Shown piece by piece: positions 26,298 to 35,692 of a stretch of DNA of 48,798 nucleotides. Numbering within the stretch: the first letter of the stretch is position 1; each line of letters starts with the position of its first letter. A model generated the notes under the pieces. The model was not told the DNA's origin, ran no database searches, and saw only the letters and a program-made list of their open reading frames with translations. The stretch is from SAR324 cluster bacterium. Its GTDB lineage: Bacteria > SAR324 > XYD2-FULL-50-16 > JAERRU01. A program made the translations under genes and the position numbers. Location of the stretch: positions 1 to 48,798 of the forward strand of contig JAERRU010000011.1 in the NCBI GenBank assembly GCA_016735295.1, in the 5' to 3' direction.

Positions 26298-27304
26298 TCT
26301 CCTCCTCGCCTTCCTGGTATGAAAATTCTTCCCTCTTCTTCTAATTGACGAACCACCTTCACAATTTTTTGCTGAGCAGCCTCCACCTCAGAAACTCTAG
26401 TTGGCCCAAGGTTGGATAAATCATCTTTCACCATGCCTTGTTGCCTTTGTGACATATTTCTAAGTATCAATTCCTTAGTTTGCTCAGAGGCAGTTTTTAA
26501 AGAAAGGACTAGATCACTTTGCGAAACCTCAGATAAAACTACCTGCACCCCATTACTATCAATAAATATTAAATCCTCAAAAGTAAACATGAGCTCGCGG
26601 ATATTTTCCGCTAAATCAGGGTTAGCCTCTTCAATTGATGATAATATCCTAGTTTCTACCGCCTTTTCCATACTATTTAACGCCTCAGCTACCGCCACCG
26701 TTCCCCCTACTTTAGCAGTAGAAAAGGTGCCTGCCGTTTGCATTTCGTGAGTTAACACTTCATCTATCTCAGAAATAACTCCTGGAGGAATTGATTCTAA
26801 AATCGCTATTCGGTAAGCCACATCAGCTTGAATTGATTCTGGTAAACACTTTAATATTACCCCCATTCTTTCTGAGGTATCCATATGAGCTAAAATTAGA
26901 GCGATTGTTTGGGGATGTTCGTTAGAAATAAATTGGGCGATTGTTCTTGGATCAAGCCATTTCAAAGATTGCAAAATCCCCCCTTCGGCATTTTCGCTCA
27001 AATTTTCTAGCATTTTTTTTGCCTTTTCTTCTCCAAACGCTTTGCTAAGAGCGTTTCTCACAAAATCTCCTTGCGCCGATAACAAAAAAGATCCATCTTG
27101 CGCCGCTGTTTTATTATAAAAATCGTTTAACACAAAATCTAGCTCATCTTGATCTATTTCAGTTAAACGAGTCATGAAATATCCCACTTGCTGAATTTCT
27201 GCTTCAGACAAACTACGCATTATATCAGATGCTACCTCTTCTCCTAGTGCTAATAGCAAAATAGCCGCCTTTCTTGGGCCGGGAATAAATTTGTTAAAAG
27301 CCAT
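26285..27304 (-). CDS. fliG: Flagellar motor switch protein FliG
   Basis: Cytoplasmic rotor protein of the flagellar C-ring that contacts the stator. The 339-residue protein has the N-terminal KAAILLLALGEEVASDIMRSL, the middle-domain EHPQTIALILAHM motif, and a C-terminal torque domain with FEDLIFIDSNGVQVVL and LRNMSQRQQGM. The pattern resembles alphaproteobacterial FliG. It is complete. No other flagellar gene is in the window; neighbours are unrelated. The stop codon is inside the last, partial unit of the 82-bp repeat array. A (ATT)7 tract lies 27-47 bp upstream of the start. Confidence 0.95.
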   Translation of the reverse strand: MAFNKFIPGPRKAAILLLALGEEVASDIMRSLSEAEIQQVGYFMTRLTEIDQDELDFVLNDFYNKTAAQDGSFLLSAQGDFVRNALSKAFGEEKAKKMLENLSENAEGGILQSLKWLDPRTIAQFISNEHPQTIALILAHMDTSERMGVILKCLPESIQADVAYRIAILESIPPGVISEIDEVLTHEMQTAGTFSTAKVGGTVAVAEALNSMEKAVETRILSSIEEANPDLAENIRELMFTFEDLIFIDSNGVQVVLSEVSQSDLVLSLKTASEQTKELILRNMSQRQQGMVKDDLSNLGPTRVSEVEAAQQKIVKVVRQLEEEGRIFIPGRRGGEALA

Positions 27305-27330
27305 TATTTAAGTTTTATAGTTTGTTGTGT

Positions 27331-27351
27331 ATTATTATTATTATTATTATT
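27331..27351. repeat. (ATT)7 microsatellite upstream of fliG
   Basis: Seven ATT units lie 27 bp before the fliG start, in the 221-bp divergent gap shared with the secreted EEP-fold gene. The tract could affect promoter spacing for fliG. Confidence 0.9.
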
Positions 27352-27525
27352 TCAGTATACTAACAAAAATATATTAATATAGTAGCTACCTCCTCAAATC
27401 ATAAAGTATATTAGCATGTAGCACAATATAACAATAATTTCTATTAGCAAAATTTTGTTGATGATAAAATTTATAATAAACGCTTAAGTTGGCAGTGATT
27501 AATGATTAGTTATATAGATTGATAA

Positions 27526-28716
27526 ATGAGTAAAAAATTAATAAAGTTTATTTTACTAGGTGGGATATTAATCTTATCTAATGGTTATTTTGTTAAGAGT
27601 TTCGCCACTAACGAGCTATTGCTGGCTAGTTGGAATTTGCAAAACATGATGAGCCAGCAACACTTTGTGGTATGGAAAAAGTACTGCTCTGCCCATAATT
27701 GGAAGCCTACAAATAAAAGACCACCTATCCTTATGTACTGCGACGCCCATAATGGATATGATTTTTTTACTAAACAAAAGGCATATCTAACTCTTCATAG
27801 CTGGGATAAATTTAAATTAAAAATAAATGCTCTAAAAGAAAAATCTCATCAAATAAATGCCGATATCTACGCCATTCAAGAAATAACTGACCTTAATGCG
27901 CTAAAATTAATTTTAGATGAAGATGATTATCATTTGATGGCAACTAACTATCATATCTCACAAAATATAGCTTTTGCGATTAGAAAAAAGGCTAATCTTA
28001 ATCCTAAATTTAAATTGATAACTGAATTAGCCATCCAAAATCCTAAAAATAAAAATCAGCACTTAACTCGCCCAGGATTAGAAGTAACCATATCACCAGC
28101 TAAAACAACCATTAAAATACTTAATATTCATTTAAAAGCTGGGTGTAAGAATTATATTATTGATGGCGATAAGCTAGCCGGTAGATTTACTGATCGGATT
28201 GCCAGAAATTGTCAAATATTACGTAAGCAAATAATAGGACTAAGAAAATGGATTAGCGACCAAAACAGGCAAAAAATCCCATTTTTGATTATGGGAGACT
28301 TTAATCGTCTTTTCTCGTGGGAACTAAGAGAGCACTATCGGCATAAAAAACCTGCCAGACTAGCTGGGTCTGATAATTTGGACGCTAAATCTCCTATTAC
28401 CGATAAAACTAGGCTGGCATATATGTTTTTTGCGCTTAATGAGTCTGATCGCTTTGTTGATAGACTGATGATATCTTTTGCGGATAGGAAAGTTGGTAAA
28501 TATTTGAAGCGTGGTCGTTGTTTATATGGCAATAATTATTTCATAAATAGTATCCGGCTAGCCAATAAACTAGTCTTAGCAGATGGAAGTGATAAAACTT
28601 CAGGCTTAGTTAAAATAAGATCCTACGAACGAGATTATGGAGATAAGCACTATGGACCAACTAAAGCTTTACCTTCTGATCATTGCTTGCTTTATGGAAG
28701 AATAACCTTTGAATAA
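27526..28716 (+). CDS. Secreted endonuclease/exonuclease/phosphatase (EEP) family protein
   Basis: A 396-residue protein with an N-terminal signal peptide (hydrophobic core about 7-18, likely cut near SFA/TNE) and a DNase I-like catalytic fold. EEP motifs in order are SWNLQN (35-40), AIQE with the metal-ligand E119, NIHLKAGC, MGDFNR with D258 and N260, and PSDHC with D385 and H386. All catalytic residues are present, so it should act as a nuclease or phosphodiesterase in the periplasm or outside the cell. Residues 41-90 form an insertion rich in aromatic and cysteine residues. Substrate unknown: DNA, RNA or phospholipid are possible. It converges with the ExoI-like gene 23 bp away. Confidence 0.8.
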   Translation: MSKKLIKFILLGGILILSNGYFVKSFATNELLLASWNLQNMMSQQHFVVWKKYCSAHNWKPTNKRPPILMYCDAHNGYDFFTKQKAYLTLHSWDKFKLKINALKEKSHQINADIYAIQEITDLNALKLILDEDDYHLMATNYHISQNIAFAIRKKANLNPKFKLITELAIQNPKNKNQHLTRPGLEVTISPAKTTIKILNIHLKAGCKNYIIDGDKLAGRFTDRIARNCQILRKQIIGLRKWISDQNRQKIPFLIMGDFNRLFSWELREHYRHKKPARLAGSDNLDAKSPITDKTRLAYMFFALNESDRFVDRLMISFADRKVGKYLKRGRCLYGNNYFINSIRLANKLVLADGSDKTSGLVKIRSYERDYGDKHYGPTKALPSDHCLLYGRITFE

Positions 28717-28739
28717 TGGTGGGTATATGACCTTTAATA

Positions 28740-30113
28740 TTAATCACGCAAAAATTTAGTAATATAAGCTGTTTCATAATAATTCTTTAATGATAGGAGG
28801 GGGGCTAATTTATCTTTAGGGGCTTGATCAATCATTTGTGCTAGGCGATTTTTCATATCTGAAAAGGTGGACGACTTTTTATCTATATCACCGAATTTAT
28901 TAAGTTTTATCCCATCAATATAACGTTTTTGGGCATAATTTTTTAGGTGATGGTCATAGACCTTTTGGTGGGGGCTATTTGTAAAGGAATAGGCTTTTAA
29001 ACGAAATCTAAGCCAAATTTCTTTCATATCATCACTTAAATTGGGGGGTAAATTATTTTCACTAACATTTAATATCCTAGCTAAAGAGTTAACATCTGAA
29101 AATAATAATCTATAGATGTCTTGTTCTATATCACAAGTGCTCTTTTCAAAGAAATTATCACAATTCCAGACGCTAAGAGACTCCTTAGCTTTAATTGCTA
29201 AATCCATTATATCCTTATCAGGATTGGCGTTATAGTCTATTTTCAAGAAACCAGTAGAAATATTTCTATAAAAAATGGACTCTTTATTGATAGAATTTTC
29301 TAGCTTGCACTTGGCTAAATCAATCATTAAAAACATATTTTTATTGCTATCTAACAGCACATAGGGAGTTTTAATGAAATTTAACTTTGAAGGCTGATAA
29401 TTATTCATATCAATGCTTAAGGAGTAGAAAGGATTTTCATTATCAACAGGGGTATCAAAAACTTTCGTTTCCCATAAAGCAACAAATTTTCCCTTCATAT
29501 AGGCCAAAAGATCTCTTAGTAAAGCCACATCCTCATTTGCTTTGTGGGATTGTGGGGTAGTATTTTTTAATAGATGTTTAGATAGATTATTAAGAGATAA
29601 TGAATAACGCTCATTCTCTTTATCAAAGGGCAGTATATCATCAATCTCAAAAGCGGCGTGCTTCAAAAGATGAATTGAATCTAAATATAGTATCTTGCCA
29701 TAAAAGTAAGGATTAAACCCATTTCTGATCAATAGAGTGCGTAAAAAAGGTAAATCAAACCTACTAGCATTGTGCCCTACCAGCTTTATCTGATGGGAAC
29801 CACATCTATTTAAACAACTTTGGATAAAGCTATGTATTTGAGAAGCTAGCTCAGATTCTACCAAACCTTCTTTTTGGCTAATGGCCAAATCAATGCCGTT
29901 AGCATTAATTGCTTCAGGCTCAGGCAATTCTAAAATAGATAAACGGCCATATAAATCTTTGCTATATCCCTCAATAGGATTTAAAGCTGCGTCAGTTAGT
30001 AAAAAACTAATAGATAAAATTTGTCCAATCAAATCAAGACGGCTAGTTTCTAAATCATAAATCAAAAAATACTTTGGTTTATCGTTATCTAGGCGGTCAT
30101 GCTGATCATACAT
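28740..30113 (-). CDS. Exodeoxyribonuclease I-like DEDDh 3'-5' exonuclease
   Basis: A 457-residue exonuclease that resembles ExoI (SbcB), which degrades single-stranded DNA in repair. The DEDDh catalytic residues are D20 and E22 in YDLETS, D120 in GHNASRFD, and H190 and D195 in HKANED. Length is near E. coli ExoI (475), and the C-terminal part, with LPPNLSDDMKEIWLRFRLKAYSFT, looks like the ExoI C-terminal domain. Divergence is high, so the gene symbol is withheld. It is last in a five-gene reverse run after pepP (66-bp gap). A (ATT)7 tract lies 12 bp before its start. Confidence 0.75.
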   Translation of the reverse strand: MYDQHDRLDNDKPKYFLIYDLETSRLDLIGQILSISFLLTDAALNPIEGYSKDLYGRLSILELPEPEAINANGIDLAISQKEGLVESELASQIHSFIQSCLNRCGSHQIKLVGHNASRFDLPFLRTLLIRNGFNPYFYGKILYLDSIHLLKHAAFEIDDILPFDKENERYSLSLNNLSKHLLKNTTPQSHKANEDVALLRDLLAYMKGKFVALWETKVFDTPVDNENPFYSLSIDMNNYQPSKLNFIKTPYVLLDSNKNMFLMIDLAKCKLENSINKESIFYRNISTGFLKIDYNANPDKDIMDLAIKAKESLSVWNCDNFFEKSTCDIEQDIYRLLFSDVNSLARILNVSENNLPPNLSDDMKEIWLRFRLKAYSFTNSPHQKVYDHHLKNYAQKRYIDGIKLNKFGDIDKKSSTFSDMKNRLAQMIDQAPKDKLAPLLSLKNYYETAYITKFLRD

Positions 30114-30124
30114 AATAAAATTAG

Positions 30125-30145
30125 ATTATTATTATTATTATTATT
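30125..30145. repeat. (ATT)7 microsatellite upstream of the ExoI-like gene
   Basis: Seven ATT units (AAT on the coding strand) end 12 bp before the reverse-strand ATG at 30113, in the place of the ribosome-binding site. No Shine-Dalgarno sequence is visible there. Confidence 0.9.
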
Positions 30146-30179
30146 ACTGCTATTATACTAGCTAGCTAAACTTTATTAA

Positions 30180-31421
30180 TTATTTAGGAATATCTTTAGT
30201 GAGATTAACTATTCCTTTAGCTGTAAATAGGATGTCATCTTCAATTCTAACGCCGATTTTTTTTATTGGAAAATAAAGTCCTGGTTCAATAGTAATAACC
30301 GATCCTGGAACTAAAGGCTCATCAAATAAAGGAGGGTCATGCACATCAAGCCCAAGGGGGTGGCCGATGTTGTGAATGGTGCATTCTTTTGCTTCTATGG
30401 GCGATTTAATTAATTTATTTTCTATTAGTAGTTTGGTTTGTATTTCTTGCGCTAGCTGGCTAATTTTTGCGAAACTTTGACCAATTTTTAAATTAGCTAA
30501 AATAGTTTTTTGAATAGTTAAATTAAGAGCATATATATCTGCTGCCTGATTAGTAAAATTTTTACCTACCGGAAAAACTCTAGTAACGTCAGCGGCGTAA
30601 CCACCCCATTCAGCTCCTGTATCGATTAATAAAACATCATTTTCAACCAATTTATCAGCAGCAGAGGCGTAGTGCAGCACCGTAGAATTTATCCCCGCAC
30701 CTACTATCGGGTAAAAAGCATGGCCTAGGCAACCAGCGTTTAGATATTCATAAGTTAAATCAGCAACTAATTGATGTTCGTAAATTCCGGCAGCGATTCG
30801 CTTAGCAACCCTTTTAATTCCTTTAGCGGTAATGGCGATTGCTTTTTTTATATTATCAATCTCGCAATCTTCTTTTACCCAGCGAAGTTTATCTAAGATA
30901 TCGCCTATTTTCATCATCTTTAACCCCCAGAAGTATTTTTTTATATCGGCTATTTTTAATTCATAAGCACTTTTTCCCTGATCCATGGTGGACGCAGTAG
31001 TCGCAATATAAAAATGAGTTAGCTTGGGTAAAAGATTATTTAAAGTGGTATCTAAATTGTGATTATATTGAATATCTTCTATCCCACTTAAATTACTAGC
31101 GTCAGTAGTTTTTAGCATCGCGCCTTCCCAGCGAATAAAATGCTTATCTATTGCTGGAATAAATAAGATTTCTAAGCGATCATAAGATTTGCTTTTAATT
31201 AACAATAAACTACATTTAGGTTGCGAAATGCCAGTAAGATAATAAAACTCCGAATTTTGTGGCCAGTTCCTGTGTTTAACTCTGGCGTAAGGATCAGCAG
31301 GGATTTCTGCCGAGCAAATCAAAGCCAAGCTATCAGGCTTCATGGCGTCCCATAAAGCTTTTCTTTTTTTCAAATGAAATTTTTTACCTAATAGCGTTTC
31401 CCTATTCATATTCATATTCAT
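30180..31421 (-). CDS. pepP: Xaa-Pro aminopeptidase (M24B)
   Basis: Removes N-terminal residues before proline. The 413-residue protein has an N-terminal aminopeptidase P domain (about 1-170) and the pita-bread catalytic domain with the five metal ligands in DTGAEWGGYAADVTRVF (two Asp), HNIGHPLGLDVHD (His), TIEPGLY (Glu) and VRIEDD (Glu). The start lies in a repeated ATGAAT block: three in-frame ATGs at 31421, 31415 and 31409 give MNMNMN. panC ends 21 bp upstream, so pepP is probably cotranscribed with the pantothenate genes. Confidence 0.94.
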   Translation of the reverse strand: MNMNMNRETLLGKKFHLKKRKALWDAMKPDSLALICSAEIPADPYARVKHRNWPQNSEFYYLTGISQPKCSLLLIKSKSYDRLEILFIPAIDKHFIRWEGAMLKTTDASNLSGIEDIQYNHNLDTTLNNLLPKLTHFYIATTASTMDQGKSAYELKIADIKKYFWGLKMMKIGDILDKLRWVKEDCEIDNIKKAIAITAKGIKRVAKRIAAGIYEHQLVADLTYEYLNAGCLGHAFYPIVGAGINSTVLHYASAADKLVENDVLLIDTGAEWGGYAADVTRVFPVGKNFTNQAADIYALNLTIQKTILANLKIGQSFAKISQLAQEIQTKLLIENKLIKSPIEAKECTIHNIGHPLGLDVHDPPLFDEPLVPGSVITIEPGLYFPIKKIGVRIEDDILFTAKGIVNLTKDIPK

Positions 31422-31442
31422 TTATTAAAATTATTGATAATT

Positions 31443-32294
31443 CTAAGGTAATTTAAATAATATATTGTCTATCAACCTAACCCCTTTAAAATGAGCCGCT
31501 CCTAGCACAACAAAATAATTATCATTAACCATAGCCGGGGCTAGATTGATAGGATTTCTAATGGTAATATAATCAGGTTGCCAACCATTATTTATCAATT
31601 TAGCAACCGCATCGCGAGCCAATTTATCAAAATCATCATTACCCTTTAATAAAAGATTCTTTATTTGATCTAAACACTCAAATAAAAATGATGCATTAAT
31701 TAAATCATCGGCAGATAATAATAAATTCCTTGATGATAAAGCCAGACCCCGTTTATCCCTTAAAGTATCAACCGATAAAATTTTGATATCAAGGTTAAAT
31801 TGCCTTATCATTTCCTTAATAACTAGCATTTGCTGATAATCCTTTTTACCGAACACGGCAAACTTAGGCATTACGATATTGAATAATTTTAGAACTACAG
31901 TAGATACTCCCTCAAAAAAATTAGGTCTAAATTCTCCCTCCAAAATAGAGCTTAAGCTAGCTGGAGGAGATAGTAGAAATGTTTGTTTTTCAGGGTAAAT
32001 ATCTTTTGTCAGTGGGATAAAAACAGCGTCCACAGAGGATTGTGATAATTTATTATAATCATCTTGCAGTTGGCGGGGATATTTTTTAAAATCTTGCTCG
32101 CTTTCCATCTGCAACGGATTAATGAAAATACTAACGATAATTTTAATATCTTGCTTCTTTAAATTAACAATGTGTCTAGCTCTTTCAACTAAAGCCAAGT
32201 GACCCTCATGCAGAGCTCCCATGGTGGGAATAAGTATTCGAGGGGATTTATGACAAAAATTAGCTAAATCATGAGTGTTTTGTAATATTCGCAT
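31443..32294 (-). CDS. panC: Pantothenate synthetase
   Basis: Joins pantoate and beta-alanine with ATP to make pantothenate, the coenzyme A precursor. The 283-residue protein shows PTMGALHEGH (23-32), the ATP-binding HIGH-like motif, then VSIFINPLQ, FGKKDYQQ and the KMSKS-like SSRN in LALSSRNLLL. Full length. It follows panB by 53 bp. No panD or ketopantoate reductase gene is seen, so beta-alanine and pantoate supply must come from elsewhere. Confidence 0.97.
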   Translation of the reverse strand: MRILQNTHDLANFCHKSPRILIPTMGALHEGHLALVERARHIVNLKKQDIKIIVSIFINPLQMESEQDFKKYPRQLQDDYNKLSQSSVDAVFIPLTKDIYPEKQTFLLSPPASLSSILEGEFRPNFFEGVSTVVLKLFNIVMPKFAVFGKKDYQQMLVIKEMIRQFNLDIKILSVDTLRDKRGLALSSRNLLLSADDLINASFLFECLDQIKNLLLKGNDDFDKLARDAVAKLINNGWQPDYITIRNPINLAPAMVNDNYFVVLGAAHFKGVRLIDNILFKLP

Positions 32295-32347
32295 AATATA
32301 AATATAACCGCCCTAATAGTTATTTTAAAGTAGTCACTTTCAAAAAA

Positions 32348-33163
32348 TTAGCGATAAAGATGTTTAGTAGCAGGATAAGTACCATCTTTTACCTCTGCCA
32401 CATAAGCCCTAATAGCCGATAAAATTGAATCTTGCCCCTGCATAAAATCTTTAACAAATTTTGGCTTAATACCCATAGTGATATTTAAAATATCGTAAAT
32501 AACTAACACCTGCCCACTACAAGAAGGGCCAGCCCCAATGCCAATCGTGGGGATAGTTAGCTCATTAGCTAATTCTTCAGCTAAATCAGCGTAAAGGGCT
32601 TCTAATACTATCATCACCGCCCCCGCCTGCTGTTGAGCAAAGGCATCTTTTTTAACTTGAGCAAAGGATTCATCATTTTTTCCGTGTATCCCATAACGAC
32701 CAAGCTGGTTAATTGATTGCGGCGTAAGCCCTATATGAGAGCAAACCGCCACCCCACGCCTGCTCAAAAATTCAGTTGTGCTAGCCATATCTTCGCCACC
32801 TTCAAGTTTAATTACTTGGGCACCAGCTTTTAATATTTTAGCCGCTGAAGAAAAAGCTTGTTTAGGACTCTCCTGGTAGGTAGCAAATGGTAAATCACTA
32901 ATTATCAAAGGACGTTTAGAGCCTTTAGCAACTATTTTGGTGTGATAAATAATATCGCCAAGCTCCACGGGGATAGTAGAATCATGCCCTTGTATCACCA
33001 TTCCTAGAGAATCGCCTACAAAAATAATATCAACTCCTGCTTCCTGACACAAATTAGCAAACGAAAAATCATAGCTAGTTAACGCGGCAATCTTCACATT
33101 TTCTTTTTTCATTTTCGAAATGTTTAAATGAGATAGCCGAGGAGATGAGGTAATTTTTGACAT
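32348..33163 (-). CDS. panB: 3-methyl-2-oxobutanoate hydroxymethyltransferase
   Basis: Transfers a one-carbon unit from 5,10-methylene-THF to alpha-ketoisovalerate to give ketopantoate. The 271 residues contain VGDSLGMVIQGHDSTIPV with the Mg-binding aspartate, KLEGGEDM, and SHIGLTPQSINQLG. The C-terminus (YVAEVKDGTYPATKHLY) is also typical. It is between a CBS-domain gene (28 bp upstream) and panC on the reverse strand. The ketoisovalerate it uses is also the product of the branched-chain aminotransferase IlvE encoded at 41347. Confidence 0.97.
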   Translation of the reverse strand: MSKITSSPRLSHLNISKMKKENVKIAALTSYDFSFANLCQEAGVDIIFVGDSLGMVIQGHDSTIPVELGDIIYHTKIVAKGSKRPLIISDLPFATYQESPKQAFSSAAKILKAGAQVIKLEGGEDMASTTEFLSRRGVAVCSHIGLTPQSINQLGRYGIHGKNDESFAQVKKDAFAQQQAGAVMIVLEALYADLAEELANELTIPTIGIGAGPSCSGQVLVIYDILNITMGIKPKFVKDFMQGQDSILSAIRAYVAEVKDGTYPATKHLYR

Positions 33164-33191
33164 TTTATTTTACTTTATACTAATTTTAAAT

Positions 33192-33617
33192 TTACCTATG
33201 TAAATAATTGATGAGGTGTTGATTTTCTAAATCTTTTGCTACCAACCCAGCTCTAGCAACATCGTGAAATGATAATATACCCATTAATATACCTTCATTC
33301 ACAACTGGTAAATATCTGATATGCTGGTTTATCATCAATTTTTGGAGATGAGTAACGTCCATATCAACAGAGGCAGTGACCGGCTCTTTTTGCATTATTT
33401 TCCCTACAGGGATATCAAGGTTAAGTTTTTCTTTTTTAGCTAATAATTGCAATATTTCCCGAAAAGTAATTAAGCCAACCAAACTTCCTTTATCCATTAC
33501 CACAAAAGAACCAATATCTAGTTTAGCCATGTGGTCAATTATTAGGATTAGGTTTTGTTCTGGAAAGGTAGTATATAGAATATTACCCTTAATTTTAAGG
33601 ATATCATTAGCTTTCAT
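33192..33617 (-). CDS. Stand-alone CBS-domain pair protein
   Basis: A 141-residue protein made of two CBS motifs (about 8-65 and 75-132), the Bateman module that binds adenosyl nucleotides. Characteristic stretches are IGSFVVMDKGSLVGLITFREIL and IRYLPVVNEGILMGILSFHDVA. It has no effector domain, so it may regulate a partner by adenine-nucleotide sensing. It is first in the run CBS-panB-panC-pepP-exonuclease, and the 28-bp gap to panB hints at a link with coenzyme A synthesis. That is inference from position only. Confidence 0.88.
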   Translation of the reverse strand: MKANDILKIKGNILYTTFPEQNLILIIDHMAKLDIGSFVVMDKGSLVGLITFREILQLLAKKEKLNLDIPVGKIMQKEPVTASVDMDVTHLQKLMINQHIRYLPVVNEGILMGILSFHDVARAGLVAKDLENQHLINYLHR

Positions 33618-33759
33618 TTTTTTTACTCATAATATATTAATAAGATACTTAAATAATGCAATCATATTATAGCGTAGCGAGCGAATCAAGATTGCGTAAA
33701 TTGAGCTATATCATACTATCATTATTAATATTCAGCAAGATAAAACAGCTTTAATTATT

Positions 33760-34539
33760 ATGGGAGGTAAAGATATTTTAACGCAAATAGTGGCCCATAA
33801 AAAAGATGAAGTGGGACAAGCAAAAAAAAATGGATTTAAATATAAATCCAGACCAGGCAAGGAGCCGATCGATTTTTCTTTGGCAATTAACAAAAAAAAC
33901 TATGAGATAGCCGTAATCGCAGAAGTGAAAAAAGCTTCTCCTTCAACAGGGGTATTAGTAAAAGATTTTGACGCCCAAAAAATAGTAAATAATTATCAAA
34001 AAGCCAATGCAAACGCCCTTAGCATTTTAACTGATGAATATTATTTTCAAGGGCACAACGACTATTTAAGTGAAGCACACCTTAATTGCGATTTGCCCAT
34101 ATTAAGAAAAGATTTTATAATAGATTCATGGCAAATTGAAGAATCGTATCTAATCGGTGCTGACGCCATTCTCTTAATTGCCAAAATTTTAACTAAAGCA
34201 CAACTTGAAAAATTTCATAAACAAGCTAATTCGTTAAATTTATCGGTATTAGTAGAAGTGCACAACAAAAATGAACTAGATATGGCACTCAGCATAGGTG
34301 CAAAAATAATAGGTATTAATAATCGCAATTTAACTAATTTCACCATAGATCTAAATACCTCTTTTTCATTAGTAAAGACTATTCCATCTGATATAATAAA
34401 AGTTAGTGAAAGTGGAATCAATAGCTTTTCCCAAGTGGAGAGGTTGGCGAAAGCAGAGTTTAATGCTATTTTAGTTGGTGCTAGCTTGGTTAAATCTTCT
34501 AATATCAAGCAATCACTAAAAAAATTACTAGGTAAGTGA
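33760..34539 (+). CDS. trpC: Indole-3-glycerol phosphate synthase
   Basis: Converts CdRP to indole-3-glycerol phosphate in tryptophan synthesis. The 259-residue TIM barrel shows AEVKKASPSTG (54-64) with a catalytic lysine, LTDEYYFQGHNDYL, LRKDFIIDSWQI (second lysine), LVEVHNKNEL (catalytic Glu), GINNRNL and SESGI (phosphate site). All active-site residues appear in place. It is not fused to trpF and no other trp gene is in the window. It is divergent from the CBS gene, with a 142-bp gap. Confidence 0.96.
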   Translation: MGGKDILTQIVAHKKDEVGQAKKNGFKYKSRPGKEPIDFSLAINKKNYEIAVIAEVKKASPSTGVLVKDFDAQKIVNNYQKANANALSILTDEYYFQGHNDYLSEAHLNCDLPILRKDFIIDSWQIEESYLIGADAILLIAKILTKAQLEKFHKQANSLNLSVLVEVHNKNELDMALSIGAKIIGINNRNLTNFTIDLNTSFSLVKTIPSDIIKVSESGINSFSQVERLAKAEFNAILVGASLVKSSNIKQSLKKLLGK

Positions 34540-34616
34540 TAACTATAAAATAAAATAGGCTAGAACCGCCTTGGCTTGGTGGTGGTGGCTGAATAAACGT
34601 TAATTTATGAATAAAT

Positions 34617-35675
34617 ATGATTAATTTCTCAAAAATAGTTAAAGAATTTGAATCTGGTAAAAGAGTGCTAGATGAGCTTGATTTAGAAATACCTAGCCAT
34701 AAATTTACAGTGTTAGTAGGCCCGAGTGGATCAGGGAAATCTACTTTATTGAGGCTGCTATCAGGGTTAGAAAGCCCTACCAGCGGAAAGATATATATAG
34801 ATGGTAAAGATGTATCTAAAGTAGAGCCTAAAGATCGTAATGTGGGGATGGTATTTCAAAATTACGCCCTTTATCCCCATTTCACGGTAGAAGAAAATCT
34901 TAGCTATCCGCTTAAATTAAAATCAATACCTAAAGAGCAAATTAAACAGCGAGTCCATAAAACGGCTAAAATGTTGGAAATGCAAGACCTGTTAAAAAGG
35001 TATCCCAAAGGTTTATCAGGGGGGCAAAAGCAGCGAGTTGCTATAGGCAGATGCATTATCAGAAAGCCGGCAATATTTTTATTTGATGAGCCATTGAGCA
35101 ATCTGGATGCTAGATTGAGAGAAAATTTGCGAAGAGAAATAATCAAGCTTCACCAGCAGTTAGGGCATACTTCTATTTACGTAACTCACGATCAAACTGA
35201 GGCGATGGCGTTAGGGGAGCTTATTGTGGTTTTAAATGAGGGTAAAATACAACAAATGGGCACGCCTAAAGAAATTTATCAACAGCCAAAAAATATTTTT
35301 ACTGCCCAATTTATCGGTTCACCAACGATAAACAAGATGAGAGGAAGGGGTGAAAATGGTAAATTTCAGGTTGATGAAGCAAATTTTGCCTTGCCTATTT
35401 CCAAGCAATTGGCATCTAATTCTTCGTTATCATATGCTTGCATTAGGCCTGATAATTTCAAAATTTTATCAACTCAAGATGGAATAATTAAAGCTAAGTT
35501 GATGTTTGTGGAATATTTGGGAGCGAAGAGTTTATTAGAATTTAAATCGGGAGCGATTAGTTTTTTGGTAGAGACAAAAATTTTTGATTGGCAAATGGGG
35601 CAAGATTATTCTTTAGATGTGGATAAAGATGATATATTATGGTTTGACGATAAAGGGGATAGTTTGACAAACTAA
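34617..35675 (+). CDS. ABC transporter ATP-binding protein, UgpC/MalK type
   Basis: ATPase of an ABC importer. The 352-residue protein has Walker A GPSGSGKST (35-43), the Q-loop in VFQNYALYPHFTV, signature LSGGQKQRVAIGR, Walker B IFLFDEPLSNLDA and switch THDQTEAMAL. The C-terminal 120 residues form the OB-type (TOBE) regulatory domain of carbohydrate importers of the CUT1 family, which carry sugars or glycerol-3-phosphate. No permease or binding-protein gene is adjacent, so it may energise a transporter encoded elsewhere. It sits 77 bp after trpC and 17 bp before aat. Confidence 0.92.
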   Translation: MINFSKIVKEFESGKRVLDELDLEIPSHKFTVLVGPSGSGKSTLLRLLSGLESPTSGKIYIDGKDVSKVEPKDRNVGMVFQNYALYPHFTVEENLSYPLKLKSIPKEQIKQRVHKTAKMLEMQDLLKRYPKGLSGGQKQRVAIGRCIIRKPAIFLFDEPLSNLDARLRENLRREIIKLHQQLGHTSIYVTHDQTEAMALGELIVVLNEGKIQQMGTPKEIYQQPKNIFTAQFIGSPTINKMRGRGENGKFQVDEANFALPISKQLASNSSLSYACIRPDNFKILSTQDGIIKAKLMFVEYLGAKSLLEFKSGAISFLVETKIFDWQMGQDYSLDVDKDDILWFDDKGDSLTN

Positions 35676-35692
35676 TTTTTTTTATCTATAAG

